Shown here in pieces: positions 51,457 through 60,020 of a stretch of 64,000 nucleotides of DNA. Below the pieces are notes generated by a model. It was not told the DNA's origin. It ran no database searches and worked only from the letters and a program-made list of their open reading frames with translations. How positions within the stretch are numbered: the stretch's first letter is position 1; every line of letters starts with the position of its first letter. The stretch is taken from positions 248,001 through 312,000 of the forward strand of contig NZ_KZ848474.1 in NCBI RefSeq assembly GCF_003327285.1. The letters run 5' to 3'. Both the position numbers and the translations under genes were made by a program. Origin of the DNA: Microbacterium sorbitolivorans. Its GTDB lineage: Bacteria; Actinomycetota; Actinomycetes; Actinomycetales; Microbacteriaceae.

Positions 51457-52815
51457 TCACTCCCCCGACGCCGCCGTGTACGTCTCGTACATGCTGACGC
51501 GCGTCGTCGTGTCCTCGACCGCGATCGACGTGATGATGCCGTTCTCGAGGGTGTAGGTGCCGAACTCGTCGTCCTGGTTCGCGAGCCCGGGGGCCGAGAA
51601 GCTGATGAGCATGCCCGAAGCGTCGGCGAAGCCGTACTGCTGCACGCCCGGCGCGAGCTTGTAGGTGACGGTCCCGCCGGGGAACGCCTCGCTCGCCGCG
51701 ACGGCGGTGTCGCCGATGCGCACCCCGCCCGCCGTCGGCAGGGCGCTGCCGTCCGGATCCGCGACCTCGGCCGAGTAGTCGTAGTCGGCCTGCACCGTGA
51801 CGGCGCTCACGCGGTCGTCGGTGAAGGTGATCCCGAGGGTGCCGCCGTCGACCTGCTGCGACCAGGAGGTCTGGTTGGCATTGACGAAGTAGTTTTCGCC
51901 CTCGACGGGCTCGTCGAGCCAGTCGACGGCCGCCTGCACGTCGTCGATGGTGTCGCCGATGCGGATCGGGCCGATGCCGCCGGATCCGGCCTGCCAGTCG
52001 GCGAGCGGAGTGGCGCCGTCGGCGGCCGGGGCGGCGGGCAGCGACGCGGCGCCGACCGTGAGCTCGCCGATCGCGCTCTCGAGCGCGTCGGCGACGGACG
52101 TCGCAATCGCCTGCGGATCCGCGCCGTCCTCGGCGGGCACCGAGATGCTCACGAGGGCGTTGCCGGCGCGAGCCTGCACCTGGAGACTAGCGGTGGCGCC
52201 GTCGCCACCCGCGAGCGTGCCGACAATAACGTCGACGTTGTCGCGCGTCTCCTCCGCGCCCGGCGTCCACTCGTAGACGATGTCGGTGATGTCCTCGCGA
52301 GGCGTGAAGGTCGTGCAGCTCTCGCTGGCGGCGTGGAACCACTCGAGGCTGTCCTCGGCCTGCCGGATGCTCGGCGCCTGCACCGCGTACTCCGAGCCGT
52401 AGCGGGCTTCGGCGTCGGTGCCCGTCCAGGCGGTGCTGCGCACCCCGACCGTGAGCGCCCAGTCGGAGCTCCACAGGAGCGGCATGCACGTGGCCGGGTC
52501 GCCGATCTGGCCCTCGGTCTCGCCGACGGAGGGGTCGTAGTCGCTCACCTCGCCGACGCCCGTGACGCTCGGAAAAATGGCGGCGACCTGGTCGGCATCG
52601 AGGATCACCTTTTCGAGATCGTCACCCACGAAAACGGGTGCGATCTCGGGATCCGGGGTTTCGGTTTCGACCGGATCCGCGGATGCGGTTTCGGACGGAT
52701 CCGTCGCGGTCGGATCCGGATCCGGGTCGGCGGCCGGCGCCGACGAATCGCACCCAGCCGCGGCCAAACCGACGAGGGCGACGACGCCCACGAACCAAGC
52801 GGAATTACGTGACAT
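51457..52815 (-). CDS. Lipoprotein with PknH-like sensor domain
   Basis: A 452-residue precursor with signal peptide and lipobox AAAGC (Cys22). An acidic Thr/Asp/Pro linker (to about residue 60) is followed by a domain beginning ILDADQVAAIFPSVTG with spaced cysteines (ATCMPL, SESCTTF), like the extracellular PknH-type sensor domain. The C-terminal part contains two GGxRIGDT/GPIRIGDTIDDV-type repeats. It probably binds an envelope ligand; this is inferred. GGGGAG precedes ATG 52815. Divergent from purL. Confidence 0.78.
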   Translation of the reverse strand: MSRNSAWFVGVVALVGLAAAGCDSSAPAADPDPDPTATDPSETASADPVETETPDPEIAPVFVGDDLEKVILDADQVAAIFPSVTGVGEVSDYDPSVGETEGQIGDPATCMPLLWSSDWALTVGVRSTAWTGTDAEARYGSEYAVQAPSIRQAEDSLEWFHAASESCTTFTPREDITDIVYEWTPGAEETRDNVDVIVGTLAGGDGATASLQVQARAGNALVSISVPAEDGADPQAIATSVADALESAIGELTVGAASLPAAPAADGATPLADWQAGSGGIGPIRIGDTIDDVQAAVDWLDEPVEGENYFVNANQTSWSQQVDGGTLGITFTDDRVSAVTVQADYDYSAEVADPDGSALPTAGGVRIGDTAVAASEAFPGGTVTYKLAPGVQQYGFADASGMLISFSAPGLANQDDEFGTYTLENGIITSIAVEDTTTRVSMYETYTAASGE

Positions 52816-52926
52816 AGCCAGCTCCCCACTCGCCGGAGCGCCAAGTCGCGCTCCTGTCACGTCACACGATATCCACTGCGATGCGGCGCCGGAAGAGGCG
52901 AGGGCGGGGAATCCGGCCCGCGCGCC

Positions 52927-52932
52927 TAGAAT
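52927..52932 (+). promoter_or_regulatory. -10 element of purL
   Basis: TAGAAT lies 38 nt before the GTG start, giving a short leader with GGAG at the ribosome site. Confidence 0.45.
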
Positions 52933-52970
52933 GGAAGGAATCTTGCCCCACTGACTCATGGAGCTCACGC

Positions 52971-55277
52971 GTGACTACCGAACACGTCGCCGACACTGTC
53001 GAGAACGCCGCCGCAACGCCGGACAAGGAGCAGCCGTACGGCGCTCTGGGCCTGAAGCCCGACGAGTACGAGCAGATCCGCGAGATCCTCGGCCGCCGCC
53101 CCACGTCGGGCGAGCTGGCCATGTACTCGGTCATGTGGAGCGAGCACTGCTCCTACAAGAGCTCGAAGAAGTACCTGCGCCGCTTCGGCGACAAGGTGAC
53201 CGATGAGATGAAGGAACGTCTCATGGTCGGCATGGGCCAGAACGCCGGCGTCGTCGACGTGGGCGAGGGCTGGGCCGTCACCTTCAAGGTCGAGTCGCAC
53301 AACCACCCCTCGTACATCGAGCCGTTCCAGGGCGCCGCGACCGGCGTCGGCGGCATCGTCCGCGACATCATCTCGATGGGCGCGCGCCCCGTCGCCGTCA
53401 TGGACCAGCTGCGCTTCGGCGCGATCGATGACCCCGACACGGCCCGCGTCGTGCACGGCGTGGTCTCGGGCATCTCGTCGTACGGCAATTGCCTCGGCCT
53501 GCCGAACATCGGCGGCGAGACGGTCTTCGACGCCGTCTACCAGGCGAACCCCCTCGTCAACGCCCTCGCGGTCGGCGTCATGCGCCACGAGGACATCCGC
53601 CTCGCGAACGCGACCGGCGCCGGCAACAAGGTCGTGCTCTTCGGTGCGCGCACGGGTGGCGACGGCATCGGCGGCGCGTCGATCCTCGCGTCCGACTCGT
53701 TCAGCGACGGCGGCCCGACTAAGCGCCCGGCCGTTCAGGTCGGCGACCCCTTCGCCGAGAAGGTGCTCATCGAGTGCTGCCTCGAGCTCTACAAGGACGA
53801 GCTCGTCGAGGCGATCCAGGACCTCGGCGCGGCCGGCATCTCGTGCGCGACGAGCGAGCTCGCCGCGAACGGCGGATCCGGTATGAACGTCGAGCTCACC
53901 AACGTCCTGCTGCGCGACCCCTCACTCACCGCCGAGGAAATCCTCATGAGCGAGTCGCAGGAGCGCATGATGGCGATCGTGACGCCCGAGAAGCTCGACG
54001 CCTTCATGGCCGTCGTGAACAAGTGGGACGTCGAGACGAGCGTGCTCGGCGAGGTCACGGGCGACGGCCGCCTCATCATCACGTGGGAGGGCGAGGTCAT
54101 CGTCGACGTGGATCCCTCGACCGTCGCGGTCGACGGCCCGGTCTACGACCGCCCCGTCGCGTACCCGACCTGGATCGACGCGCTGCAGGCCGACTCGGCC
54201 GCGAAGCTCCCGCGCATCTCGAAGCCGGAAGAGGCCGCCGAGCAGTTCGAGAAGCTCATCAAGAGCCCGAACCTCGCCGACACCAGCTGGATCACGAACC
54301 AGTACGACTACTACGTGCTCGGCAACACGGCGCTGTCGTTCCCGGACGACGCGGGCATGATCCGCGTCGACGAGGAGTCGGGCCTCGGCTTCTCGATCGC
54401 GACCGACGCCAACGGCCGCTACTGCCAGCTCGACCCGTTCGCGGGCGCGCAGCTCGCCCTCGCCGAGGCGTACCGCAACGTCGCCGTCACGGGCGCCGTG
54501 CCCACGGCCGTCACCGACTGCCTGAACTTCGGTAGCCCCGAGAACCCCGAGGTTATGTGGCAGTTCGAGCGGGCCGTCGACGGCCTGTCGGACGCCTGCA
54601 TGGAGCTCGGCGTTCCGGTCACCGGCGGCAACGTGTCGTTCTACAACCAGACGGGCGAGACCCCGATCCACCCGACGCCCGTCGTTGGCGTGCTCGGCAT
54701 CATGGACGACGTCTCGCGCCGTATCCCGAGCGGATGGCAGGACGCGGGCGAGAACATCTACCTCCTCGGCACCACCGCCGATGAGCTCGATGGCTCGGCC
54801 TGGGCCGACGTCATCCACAGCCACCTCGGCGGCCTGCCCCCGAAGGTCGACCTCGCGGGCGAGAAGCGACTCGCGGGCCTGCTGCAGGGCGCGCGCGACG
54901 AGTGGATGGTCTCGAGCGCTCACGACCTGTCGGAGGGTGGCCTCGCGCTCGCCCTCGCCGAGGGAGTCATGCGCTTCGGCGTCGGCGCCCGCGTGTGGCT
55001 CAACGAGCTGATGAGTCGCGATGGCCTCGACCTGACGGCGGCTCTGTTCTCGGAGTCGACGGGTCGCGTCATCGTCACGGTTCCCCGCGAGGAGGACGTG
55101 AAGTTCCGCGGTCTCTGCGAGGGTCGCGGCTACCCGGTGCTGCGCATCGGCGTGACCGACACCGAGCCCGTCCTCGAGATCCAGGACGTCTTCTCGTACA
55201 CGGCCGCCGAGCTCCGCGCCATGTCGACCGAGACGCTGCCGAAGTACTTTGGCGAGACGGTCGTGGAGCCCGCGTGA
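52971..55277 (+). CDS. purL: Phosphoribosylformylglycinamidine synthase subunit PurL
   Basis: A 768-residue ATP-dependent amidotransferase synthetase of purine synthesis (FGAR to FGAM); it needs PurQ and PurS, which are not adjacent. Visible are [92 protein letters not shown] and [15 protein letters not shown] 52971 with GGAG upstream. The stop overlaps the next small gene by GTGA. Confidence 0.95.
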   Translation: MTTEHVADTVENAAATPDKEQPYGALGLKPDEYEQIREILGRRPTSGELAMYSVMWSEHCSYKSSKKYLRRFGDKVTDEMKERLMVGMGQNAGVVDVGEGWAVTFKVESHNHPSYIEPFQGAATGVGGIVRDIISMGARPVAVMDQLRFGAIDDPDTARVVHGVVSGISSYGNCLGLPNIGGETVFDAVYQANPLVNALAVGVMRHEDIRLANATGAGNKVVLFGARTGGDGIGGASILASDSFSDGGPTKRPAVQVGDPFAEKVLIECCLELYKDELVEAIQDLGAAGISCATSELAANGGSGMNVELTNVLLRDPSLTAEEILMSESQERMMAIVTPEKLDAFMAVVNKWDVETSVLGEVTGDGRLIITWEGEVIVDVDPSTVAVDGPVYDRPVAYPTWIDALQADSAAKLPRISKPEEAAEQFEKLIKSPNLADTSWITNQYDYYVLGNTALSFPDDAGMIRVDEESGLGFSIATDANGRYCQLDPFAGAQLALAEAYRNVAVTGAVPTAVTDCLNFGSPENPEVMWQFERAVDGLSDACMELGVPVTGGNVSFYNQTGETPIHPTPVVGVLGIMDDVSRRIPSGWQDAGENIYLLGTTADELDGSAWADVIHSHLGGLPPKVDLAGEKRLAGLLQGARDEWMVSSAHDLSEGGLALALAEGVMRFGVGARVWLNELMSRDGLDLTAALFSESTGRVIVTVPREEDVKFRGLCEGRGYPVLRIGVTDTEPVLEIQDVFSYTAAELRAMSTETLPKYFGETVVEPA

Positions 55278-55426
55278 GCGACCCCTCCTACGAAGGCATT
55301 TCCGACGAAGACTACGGCCGCCTCACGCGCCGCAATCGCCGGATCCGCGGAATAGCCTGGATCGTCGTCGCCGCCCTGATCGTGGGCGGCGGCGGATCCA
55401 CGATCCTCCTCGCCCTCTTCGGCTGA
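55274..55426 (+). CDS. Small single-helix membrane protein coupled to purL
   Basis: A 50-residue protein: a polar N-terminus ([20 protein letters not shown]) then a hydrophobic helix ([20 protein letters not shown]). GTG 55274 overlaps the purL stop, so it is translated with purL. Function unknown. A hairpin follows within 10 nt. Confidence 0.65.
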   Translation: MSDPSYEGISDEDYGRLTRRNRRIRGIAWIVVAALIVGGGGSTILLALFG

Positions 55427-55428
55427 TA

Positions 55429-55463
55429 AGAGCGCCGGACCCCTTTCGGGATCCGGCGCTCTT
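55429..55463 (+). terminator. Terminator of the purL operon
   Basis: AAGAGCGCCGGA pairs with TCCGGCGCTCTT around an 11-nt loop, immediately after the stop. Confidence 0.8.
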
Positions 55464-55472
55464 CCCTTCAAT

Positions 55473-55528
55473 GGGTCGCCAAAAAATGTCGCCGCAACTG
55501 CGTTGCAGGCGACATTTTTTGGCGACCC
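55473..55528. repeat. Palindrome family P1, copy upstream of gntR-ABC
   Basis: Perfect 21-bp arms (55473-55493, 55508-55528) starting GGGTCGCCAAAAAATG; the 14-nt loop GCAACTGCGTTGCA is itself nearly palindromic. Confidence 0.9.
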
Positions 55529-55542
55529 ATTGGGGTCCGGGG

Positions 55543-55582
55543 TTGACACCGCCCCACTTGCATGGTTAGTTAGTTGAGTAAC
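55543..55582 (+). promoter_or_regulatory. Promoter and operator-like palindrome of gntR-ABC operon
   Basis: TTGACA (55543-55548) is 17 bp before a TTAGTT -10-like box. The box overlaps GTTAGTTAGTTGAGTAAC (55565-55582), whose ends GTTA and TAAC are inverted. YtrA-type GntR repressors commonly bind such sites over their own promoter. Confidence 0.55.
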
Positions 55583-55607
55583 GAACCACCACACCTCAGG
55601 AGGACGC

Positions 55608-55991
55608 ATGGACGAGAGCAAGCCGCTCTTCGTGCAGATCGCCGAAATGGTCGAAGATCAGATCGTCGACGGCACGCTCCGGGAGGAAGACAAGGCGCCG
55701 TCGACGAACGAGATCGCGGCGTTCGCACGCATCAACCCGGCCACCGCCGCCAAGGGAGTGAACATGCTGGTTGACAACGGGATCCTGTACAAGCGCCGCG
55801 GCATCGGCATGTTCGTCGCCCCCGGCGCCCGCGACAAGGTGCTCGGCGAGCGCAAGGCTGCCTTCGCCGATACCTATGTCGCCCCTCTCATCGCGGAGGC
55901 CCGGAAGCTCGGGCTTTCCGCCGACGATGTCGCGCAGCTCATCAGCGAGCGCGCGGCCCAGACTTCCGAGCTTCGAACGAAGGACAACTGA
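55608..55991 (+). CDS. GntR family regulator, YtrA subfamily
   Basis: A 127-residue winged-helix regulator with a short C-terminal dimer helix pair: KPLFVQIAEMVEDQIVDGTL, APSTNEIAAFARINPATAAKGVNML and GILYKRRGIGMFVAPGA. This size and its place before an ABC pair are typical of YtrA regulators of antibiotic-responsive ABC exporters. AGGAGG precedes ATG 55608. Its stop overlaps the ATPase ATG. Confidence 0.9.
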   Translation: MDESKPLFVQIAEMVEDQIVDGTLREEDKAPSTNEIAAFARINPATAAKGVNMLVDNGILYKRRGIGMFVAPGARDKVLGERKAAFADTYVAPLIAEARKLGLSADDVAQLISERAAQTSELRTKDN

Positions 55992-56890
55992 TGGACACCG
56001 TCATCCAGGTCCGCGACCTCACCAAGACCTACAAGGACACCGCCGCGCTCGACGGCGTCAGCTTCGACATCGAGCGGAACACGATCTATGGCTTCCTCGG
56101 CCGCAACGGCGCGGGGAAGACGACCGCGATGTCGATCCTGACGGCGCAGAACTTCGCGACGAGCGGATCCGTGCGGGTCTTCGGCGAGGATCCGTATGAG
56201 AACCCGCGCGTTCTGAGCCGCATGTGCTTCGTGCGCGAGAGTCAGAAGTACCCGGACGAGGCAACGGCGCGCAGCGCGTTCCGTTCGGCCGCGATGTTCT
56301 TCCCGAACTGGGATCAGGACCTGTGCGAGCGGCTGATCGCCGACTTCCAGGTGCCGCTCAAGACGGTCGTCAAGAAGCTCTCGCGCGGCCAGCTCTCGGC
56401 CGTCGGCGTGATCATCGGCCTCGCGTCGCGGGCGGAGATCACGTTCTTCGACGAGCCGTACCTCGGCCTCGACGCCGTGGCCCGCCAGATCTTCTACGAC
56501 CGCCTGCTGGAGGACTACGCGGAGCACCCGCGCACCATCATCCTCTCGAGTCACCTCATCGACGAGATCTCGCACCTGATCGAGCGGGTGATCGTGATCG
56601 ATGCGGGGCGAATCATCATGGATCAGTCGGCGGAGGAGGCGCGCGAGCGCGCGACGAACGTCGTCGGCGACGCCGAGGCGGTCGAGTCCCTCGTCGCGGG
56701 CCGCGAGGTGCTGCACCGCGAGGGCCTGGGCCGCGTCGCGAGCGTCACCTTCCTCGGCACCCTGACTGAAGACGAGCGCCGCGCGGTCGAGGCGTCGGGC
56801 CTCGAGCTGGCGCCGGTTCCGCTCCAGCAGCTGATCGTGCGCCTCACCCAGCACCAGAACACCAGCGAGACAGAAGGAGCCCTGCGATGA
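55991..56890 (+). CDS. ABC transporter ATP-binding protein
   Basis: A 299-residue ATPase of the ABC-2 exporter class: GFLGRNGAGKTTAMSIL, signature KKLSRGQLSAVGV (Arg instead of Gly in LSGGQ), Walker B ITFFDEPYLGLD and switch His in ILSSHLIDEI. Partner of the following permease. It starts within the gntR stop (TGATG) and ends overlapping the permease ATG, so all three are coupled. Confidence 0.92.
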   Translation: MDTVIQVRDLTKTYKDTAALDGVSFDIERNTIYGFLGRNGAGKTTAMSILTAQNFATSGSVRVFGEDPYENPRVLSRMCFVRESQKYPDEATARSAFRSAAMFFPNWDQDLCERLIADFQVPLKTVVKKLSRGQLSAVGVIIGLASRAEITFFDEPYLGLDAVARQIFYDRLLEDYAEHPRTIILSSHLIDEISHLIERVIVIDAGRIIMDQSAEEARERATNVVGDAEAVESLVAGREVLHREGLGRVASVTFLGTLTEDERRAVEASGLELAPVPLQQLIVRLTQHQNTSETEGALR

Positions 56891-57606
56891 CCACCGCAAC
56901 GGCCGCCCCGCGGCCCCTCACCAACCGCACGCTGGGCGTCGTGCGCCTGCAGCTCATCAACACCCAGTCGCTCGTCTGGGTCCCCCTCATCGTCCTGGCG
57001 GGCGCCGTGGCGATATCGCTCATGATCATCCCGCTCATCCCCTTCGAGAGCACACGCATCGTCGGCTCCGCGCAGGCGCCGCTGTGGTACTTCGTCGCGC
57101 TCGGAGTGCAGGCGATGACGCTCGCGTTCCCGTTCTCGCAGGCCATGAGCATCACGCGGCGCGAGTTCTTCGTGGGGACGCTGATCCTGGGGGTGATCGC
57201 GAGCGCCATGATGGCGTCGATCTTCATCCTGCTCGCAGGCTTCGAGGTGCTCAGCGACGGCTACTGGATGAACGGGCACATCGCGTATCTGCCCTATCTC
57301 TTCGAATCGGGATGGATCGTCGGCTGGCTCATCTACTTCACCGTGACGATGTTCCTCTTCGTCATCGGGTTCTGGATGGCCACGATCTGGAAGCGCTTCG
57401 GGACGTTCGCCGTCGTGTCGATCGGCGTCGCGCTGGCGTTGCTCGTCACCTTCGCGATCTTCCTCATCACGAAGATGCAGTGGTGGGTCGCGGTCGTCAC
57501 CTGGTTCGTCGATATCGGCGTCCTCGGCGTGACCCTCGGCGGCCTCGCCCTCACGGCTGTCCTGGCGCTCGGCACCTACGCCACCCTCCGCCGGGCAACG
57601 GTCTGA
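56887..57606 (+). CDS. ABC transporter permease
   Basis: A 239-residue membrane protein with six hydrophobic segments and no ATPase, coupled to the upstream ATPase by a 4-bp overlap. It begins GVVRLQLINTQSLVWVPL and contains AFPFSQAMSITRREFFVGTL. Substrate unknown; peptide antibiotic or cell-envelope stress export is typical of YtrA-linked systems. Confidence 0.88.
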   Translation: MTTATAAPRPLTNRTLGVVRLQLINTQSLVWVPLIVLAGAVAISLMIIPLIPFESTRIVGSAQAPLWYFVALGVQAMTLAFPFSQAMSITRREFFVGTLILGVIASAMMASIFILLAGFEVLSDGYWMNGHIAYLPYLFESGWIVGWLIYFTVTMFLFVIGFWMATIWKRFGTFAVVSIGVALALLVTFAIFLITKMQWWVAVVTWFVDIGVLGVTLGGLALTAVLALGTYATLRRATV

Positions 57607-57614
57607 TACCCGAT

Positions 57615-57644
57615 GGGCCCGCGGCGTCCTCGCGCCGCGGGCCC
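57615..57644 (+). terminator. Terminator of the gntR-ABC operon
   Basis: Perfect 12-bp arms GGGCCCGCGGCG and CGCCGCGGGCCC with a 6-nt loop, 9 nt after the stop. Confidence 0.8.
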
Positions 57645-57651
57645 GTCGGCA

Positions 57652-57657
57652 TAGGCT
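57652..57657 (+). promoter_or_regulatory. -10-like element of a predicted leaderless membrane coiled-coil transcript
   Basis: TAGGCT ends 7 nt before ATG 57665. Confidence 0.4.
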
Positions 57658-57664
57658 GGGGGTC

Positions 57665-58372
57665 ATGGATGCGCTGTTCCACTTCCTCGGCAGCTACTGG
57701 TGGCTCCTGCTCGTCTTCGGCGGGGCGATCGGGAGCGGCTTCAGCGCGCTGGGCAGCTGGACGTCGAAGCAGCAGAAGCTCCGCCACAAGCGCAAGCTCG
57801 AGCTGATCGAGGCGAAGGCTCGGGCGAAGTCGCTGACGGCGTCGACGGATCCGGCGGCGATCGAGAAGGCCGACGCCGCGGATCGCGCGCGGCGGATCCA
57901 ACGCCTCATGGACACGCACGACGAGGTGTCGCGGCGTTGGCTCGACTACGAGCTCGATGCGGCGAAACTCATCGCCTTCCCAACCATGAGCGACGGGCGG
58001 GACCCGCACACCGGCGCGTTCCTGCGCGCGAAGAAGGTCGCCGACTCGCTGCGCCCGGACTCGGCGAACGAGCGCGTGGACGCCGAGACCTACGCCGAGT
58101 ACCGCGACGCCGTGCACGACTTCGAGGTCGCGTTCGACGTCGCGGAGCAGGAGGCGCGGCGCGTGCGCGCGAGCGGCTTCACGGAGGCCGAGCGCCAGCG
58201 CCTCGACCGCGCGCAGCACATGCTAAACGTGGCGGTCGACCAGTCGGCGACGGCCGCCGAACGCCAGACGGCGTACCGCCGCGTGCGCGAGGAGCTCGAC
58301 GGCCTCATCGTGATCTCGAACGCGGCCGACGAGGAACTCCGCCGCCGCATCGCGGGCCACCTCGAGCGGTAG
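57665..58372 (+). CDS. Membrane-anchored coiled-coil protein
   Basis: A 235-residue protein with one N-terminal membrane helix (YWWLLLVFGGAIGSGFSAL) followed by a long charged, mostly helical cytoplasmic region (KQQKLRHKRKLELIEAKARA... to the end) with Glu/Arg heptad character. I do not recognise a named family; similar proteins are common in Microbacteriaceae. It is convergent with chorismate mutase across P1 and a long hairpin. Confidence 0.72.
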   Translation: MDALFHFLGSYWWLLLVFGGAIGSGFSALGSWTSKQQKLRHKRKLELIEAKARAKSLTASTDPAAIEKADAADRARRIQRLMDTHDEVSRRWLDYELDAAKLIAFPTMSDGRDPHTGAFLRAKKVADSLRPDSANERVDAETYAEYRDAVHDFEVAFDVAEQEARRVRASGFTEAERQRLDRAQHMLNVAVDQSATAAERQTAYRRVREELDGLIVISNAADEELRRRIAGHLER

Positions 58373-58388
58373 CGCTACCCCTTAGGTA

Positions 58389-58444
58389 GGGTCGCCAAAA
58401 AACGTCGCCTCGGGGCCCCGCGAGGCGACATTTTGTGGCGACCC
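58389..58444. repeat. Palindrome family P1, copy between convergent genes
   Basis: Arms 58389-58410 and 58423-58444 (GGGTCGCCAAAAAACG...), imperfect by two bases, with a GGGGCCCC centre. Confidence 0.85.
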
Positions 58445-58528
58445 AAAAGTGCGGAGCGAAGCGACCGCACGCCCACTCCCCACTCCCCGCGCATGCACTC
58501 GCACTCGCACCCTATTGTGCGGAGCGAA

Positions 58529-58618
58529 GCGACCGCACCCGCGGGCCCGCTGGCTCGGGCCTGGCGGGCGGATCCACGCAGTGGATCCGCGGGATTGCGG
58601 GCCCGCGGGTGCGGTCGC
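58529..58618. repeat. Long nested hairpin downstream of chorismate mutase
   Basis: Perfect 22-bp arms (58529-58550, 58597-58618) enclose a second palindrome GGATCCAC-GCA-GTGGATCC (58571-58589). Two short GTGCGG...CCGCAC hairpins lie to the left (about 58449-58471 and 58517-58537). It may terminate the minus-strand gene ending at 58640. Confidence 0.8.
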
Positions 58619-58639
58619 GTAGCGGCCAGGATCCGCTAG

Positions 58640-58942
58640 TTAGCCGGCGTTCTTCGCCTGCATGTGGTGGTGAATCACCTCGGCGACGACGAAGTTGAAC
58701 CACTTCTCGGCGAACGCGGGATCGAGATCGGCGTCTTCGGCGAGCTGGCGGAGGCGCGCGGTCTGGCGCTCCTCGCGGGCGGGATCGCTCGCGGGCAGGT
58801 CGTGTGAGGCCTTGAGCGCGCCGACCTGCTTGGTGCAGCGGAACCGCTCGGCGAGCATATAGGTCAGCGCGGCGTCAATGTTGTCGATGCTGGCGCGCAG
58901 GCGGAGCAGCTCGGCCATCGGGTCGGAAGTCGCATCGGTCAT
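58640..58942 (-). CDS. Chorismate mutase (AroQ type)
   Basis: A 100-residue all-helical AroQ-class protein: LLRLRASIDNIDAALTYMLAERFRCTKQVGALKASHDLP, then ARLRQLAEDADLDPAFAEKWFNFVVAEVIHHH. The catalytic pattern (Arg in helix 1, Lys in KQVG, Asp before PAREE) matches bacterial chorismate mutases that make prephenate for Phe/Tyr. ATG 58942 follows TAGCAT by 6 nt. Confidence 0.88.
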   Translation of the reverse strand: MTDATSDPMAELLRLRASIDNIDAALTYMLAERFRCTKQVGALKASHDLPASDPAREERQTARLRQLAEDADLDPAFAEKWFNFVVAEVIHHHMQAKNAG

Positions 58943-58948
58943 GTCGAA

Positions 58949-58954
58949 ATGCTA
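58949..58954 (-). promoter_or_regulatory. -10 element of a predicted leaderless chorismate mutase transcript
   Basis: TAGCAT on the minus strand ends 6 nt before ATG 58942. Confidence 0.45.
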
Positions 58955-59014
58955 TCTGGGTTCTTCGTTTGTCAGACGCGGCAGATAGCGTGGAAGTAGA
59001 CGGAAGGGATCCGC

Positions 59015-60016
59015 ATGACCGATCAGAACACCCCGCTCACCGAGGGCGAACTCCAGGTCGCGAACGGCATTATTGCGCGAGTTTCGGGCGCGTATGCCGC
59101 GAAGATGGTGGGGCAGGAACGCCTGCGCGCGAGCCTGTTGATCGCGCTGATCGCGGGCGGGCACATTCTGCTCGAGTCGGTCCCCGGTCTCGCGAAGACG
59201 ACGGCGGCGCAGTCGCTCGCCGACACGGTCCAGGCGAGTTTCCGACGGATCCAGTGCACGCCCGATCTGCTTCCGAGCGACATCACGGGCACGCAGATTT
59301 ACGACGCACAGGCGTCGTCGTTCCGCACGGTGCTGGGCCCCGTGCACTCGAACTTCGTGCTGCTCGACGAGATCAACCGCTCGAGCGCGAAGACGCAGTC
59401 GGCGATGCTCGAGGCGATGCAGGAACGCCAGACGACGATCGGCGGTGAGGTGCACGCGCTGCCGAAGCCATTCCTCGTGATCGCGACGCAGAACCCGATC
59501 GAGCAGGAGGGCACGTACGAGCTGCCCGAGGCGCAGCTCGACCGCTTCCTCTTGAAGGAGATCGTGTCGTACCCGAGCCCCGAGGAAGAGTTCGAGGTAC
59601 TATCGCGCATCGACTCGGGCGTTCTGGATCCGGCGAAGCACCTCGCGCCGTCGGCGTCGCTCGCCGACGTCGAGACGCTGCAGCGCACGGCGGCGCGCGT
59701 GCACGTGAGCGACGCGATTCGCCGCTACATCGTGGGCCTCATGTACGTCACGCGCAACCCCGCGGGCTACATCGGCGAGGAGAACGCGCGCTACATCAAG
59801 TACGGCGCGAGCCCGCGCGGTTCGATCGCGTTCCTGCAGGCGACGCGCGCGTTCGCGCTCTTGCAGGGCCGCTCGCACGTGCTGCCGGAAGACGTGCGCT
59901 CGCTGCGCCATGTCATCCTGCGTCACCGCGTGCTGCTGACCTTCGAGGCCGAGGCCGACGGCGTGCGCAGCGAGGATCTCATCGACCAGATCTTCGCGGC
60001 GGTCCCGACCCCCTGA
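59015..60016 (+). CDS. MoxR-family AAA+ ATPase
   Basis: A 333-residue MoxR chaperone ATPase: KMVGQERLRASLLIAL, Walker A-type ESVPGLAKTTAAQ, Walker B FVLLDEINRSSAKTQSAMLEAMQE, sensor 1 VIATQNPIEQEGTYELPEAQLDRFLL and the C-terminal lid ASPRGSIAFLQATRAFALLQGR. MoxR proteins remodel or activate partner proteins with vWA domains, exactly the genes that follow. AAGGGA precedes ATG 59015. Confidence 0.94.
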   Translation: MTDQNTPLTEGELQVANGIIARVSGAYAAKMVGQERLRASLLIALIAGGHILLESVPGLAKTTAAQSLADTVQASFRRIQCTPDLLPSDITGTQIYDAQASSFRTVLGPVHSNFVLLDEINRSSAKTQSAMLEAMQERQTTIGGEVHALPKPFLVIATQNPIEQEGTYELPEAQLDRFLLKEIVSYPSPEEEFEVLSRIDSGVLDPAKHLAPSASLADVETLQRTAARVHVSDAIRRYIVGLMYVTRNPAGYIGEENARYIKYGASPRGSIAFLQATRAFALLQGRSHVLPEDVRSLRHVILRHRVLLTFEAEADGVRSEDLIDQIFAAVPTP

Positions 60017-60020
60017 TCTC

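Noticed and set aside
52881-52970. Longer PurL start at 52881
   Set aside because: The extension covers the -10 box TAGAAT and encodes Arg-rich sequence unlike PurL; GTG 52971 has GGAG and the expected N-terminus.
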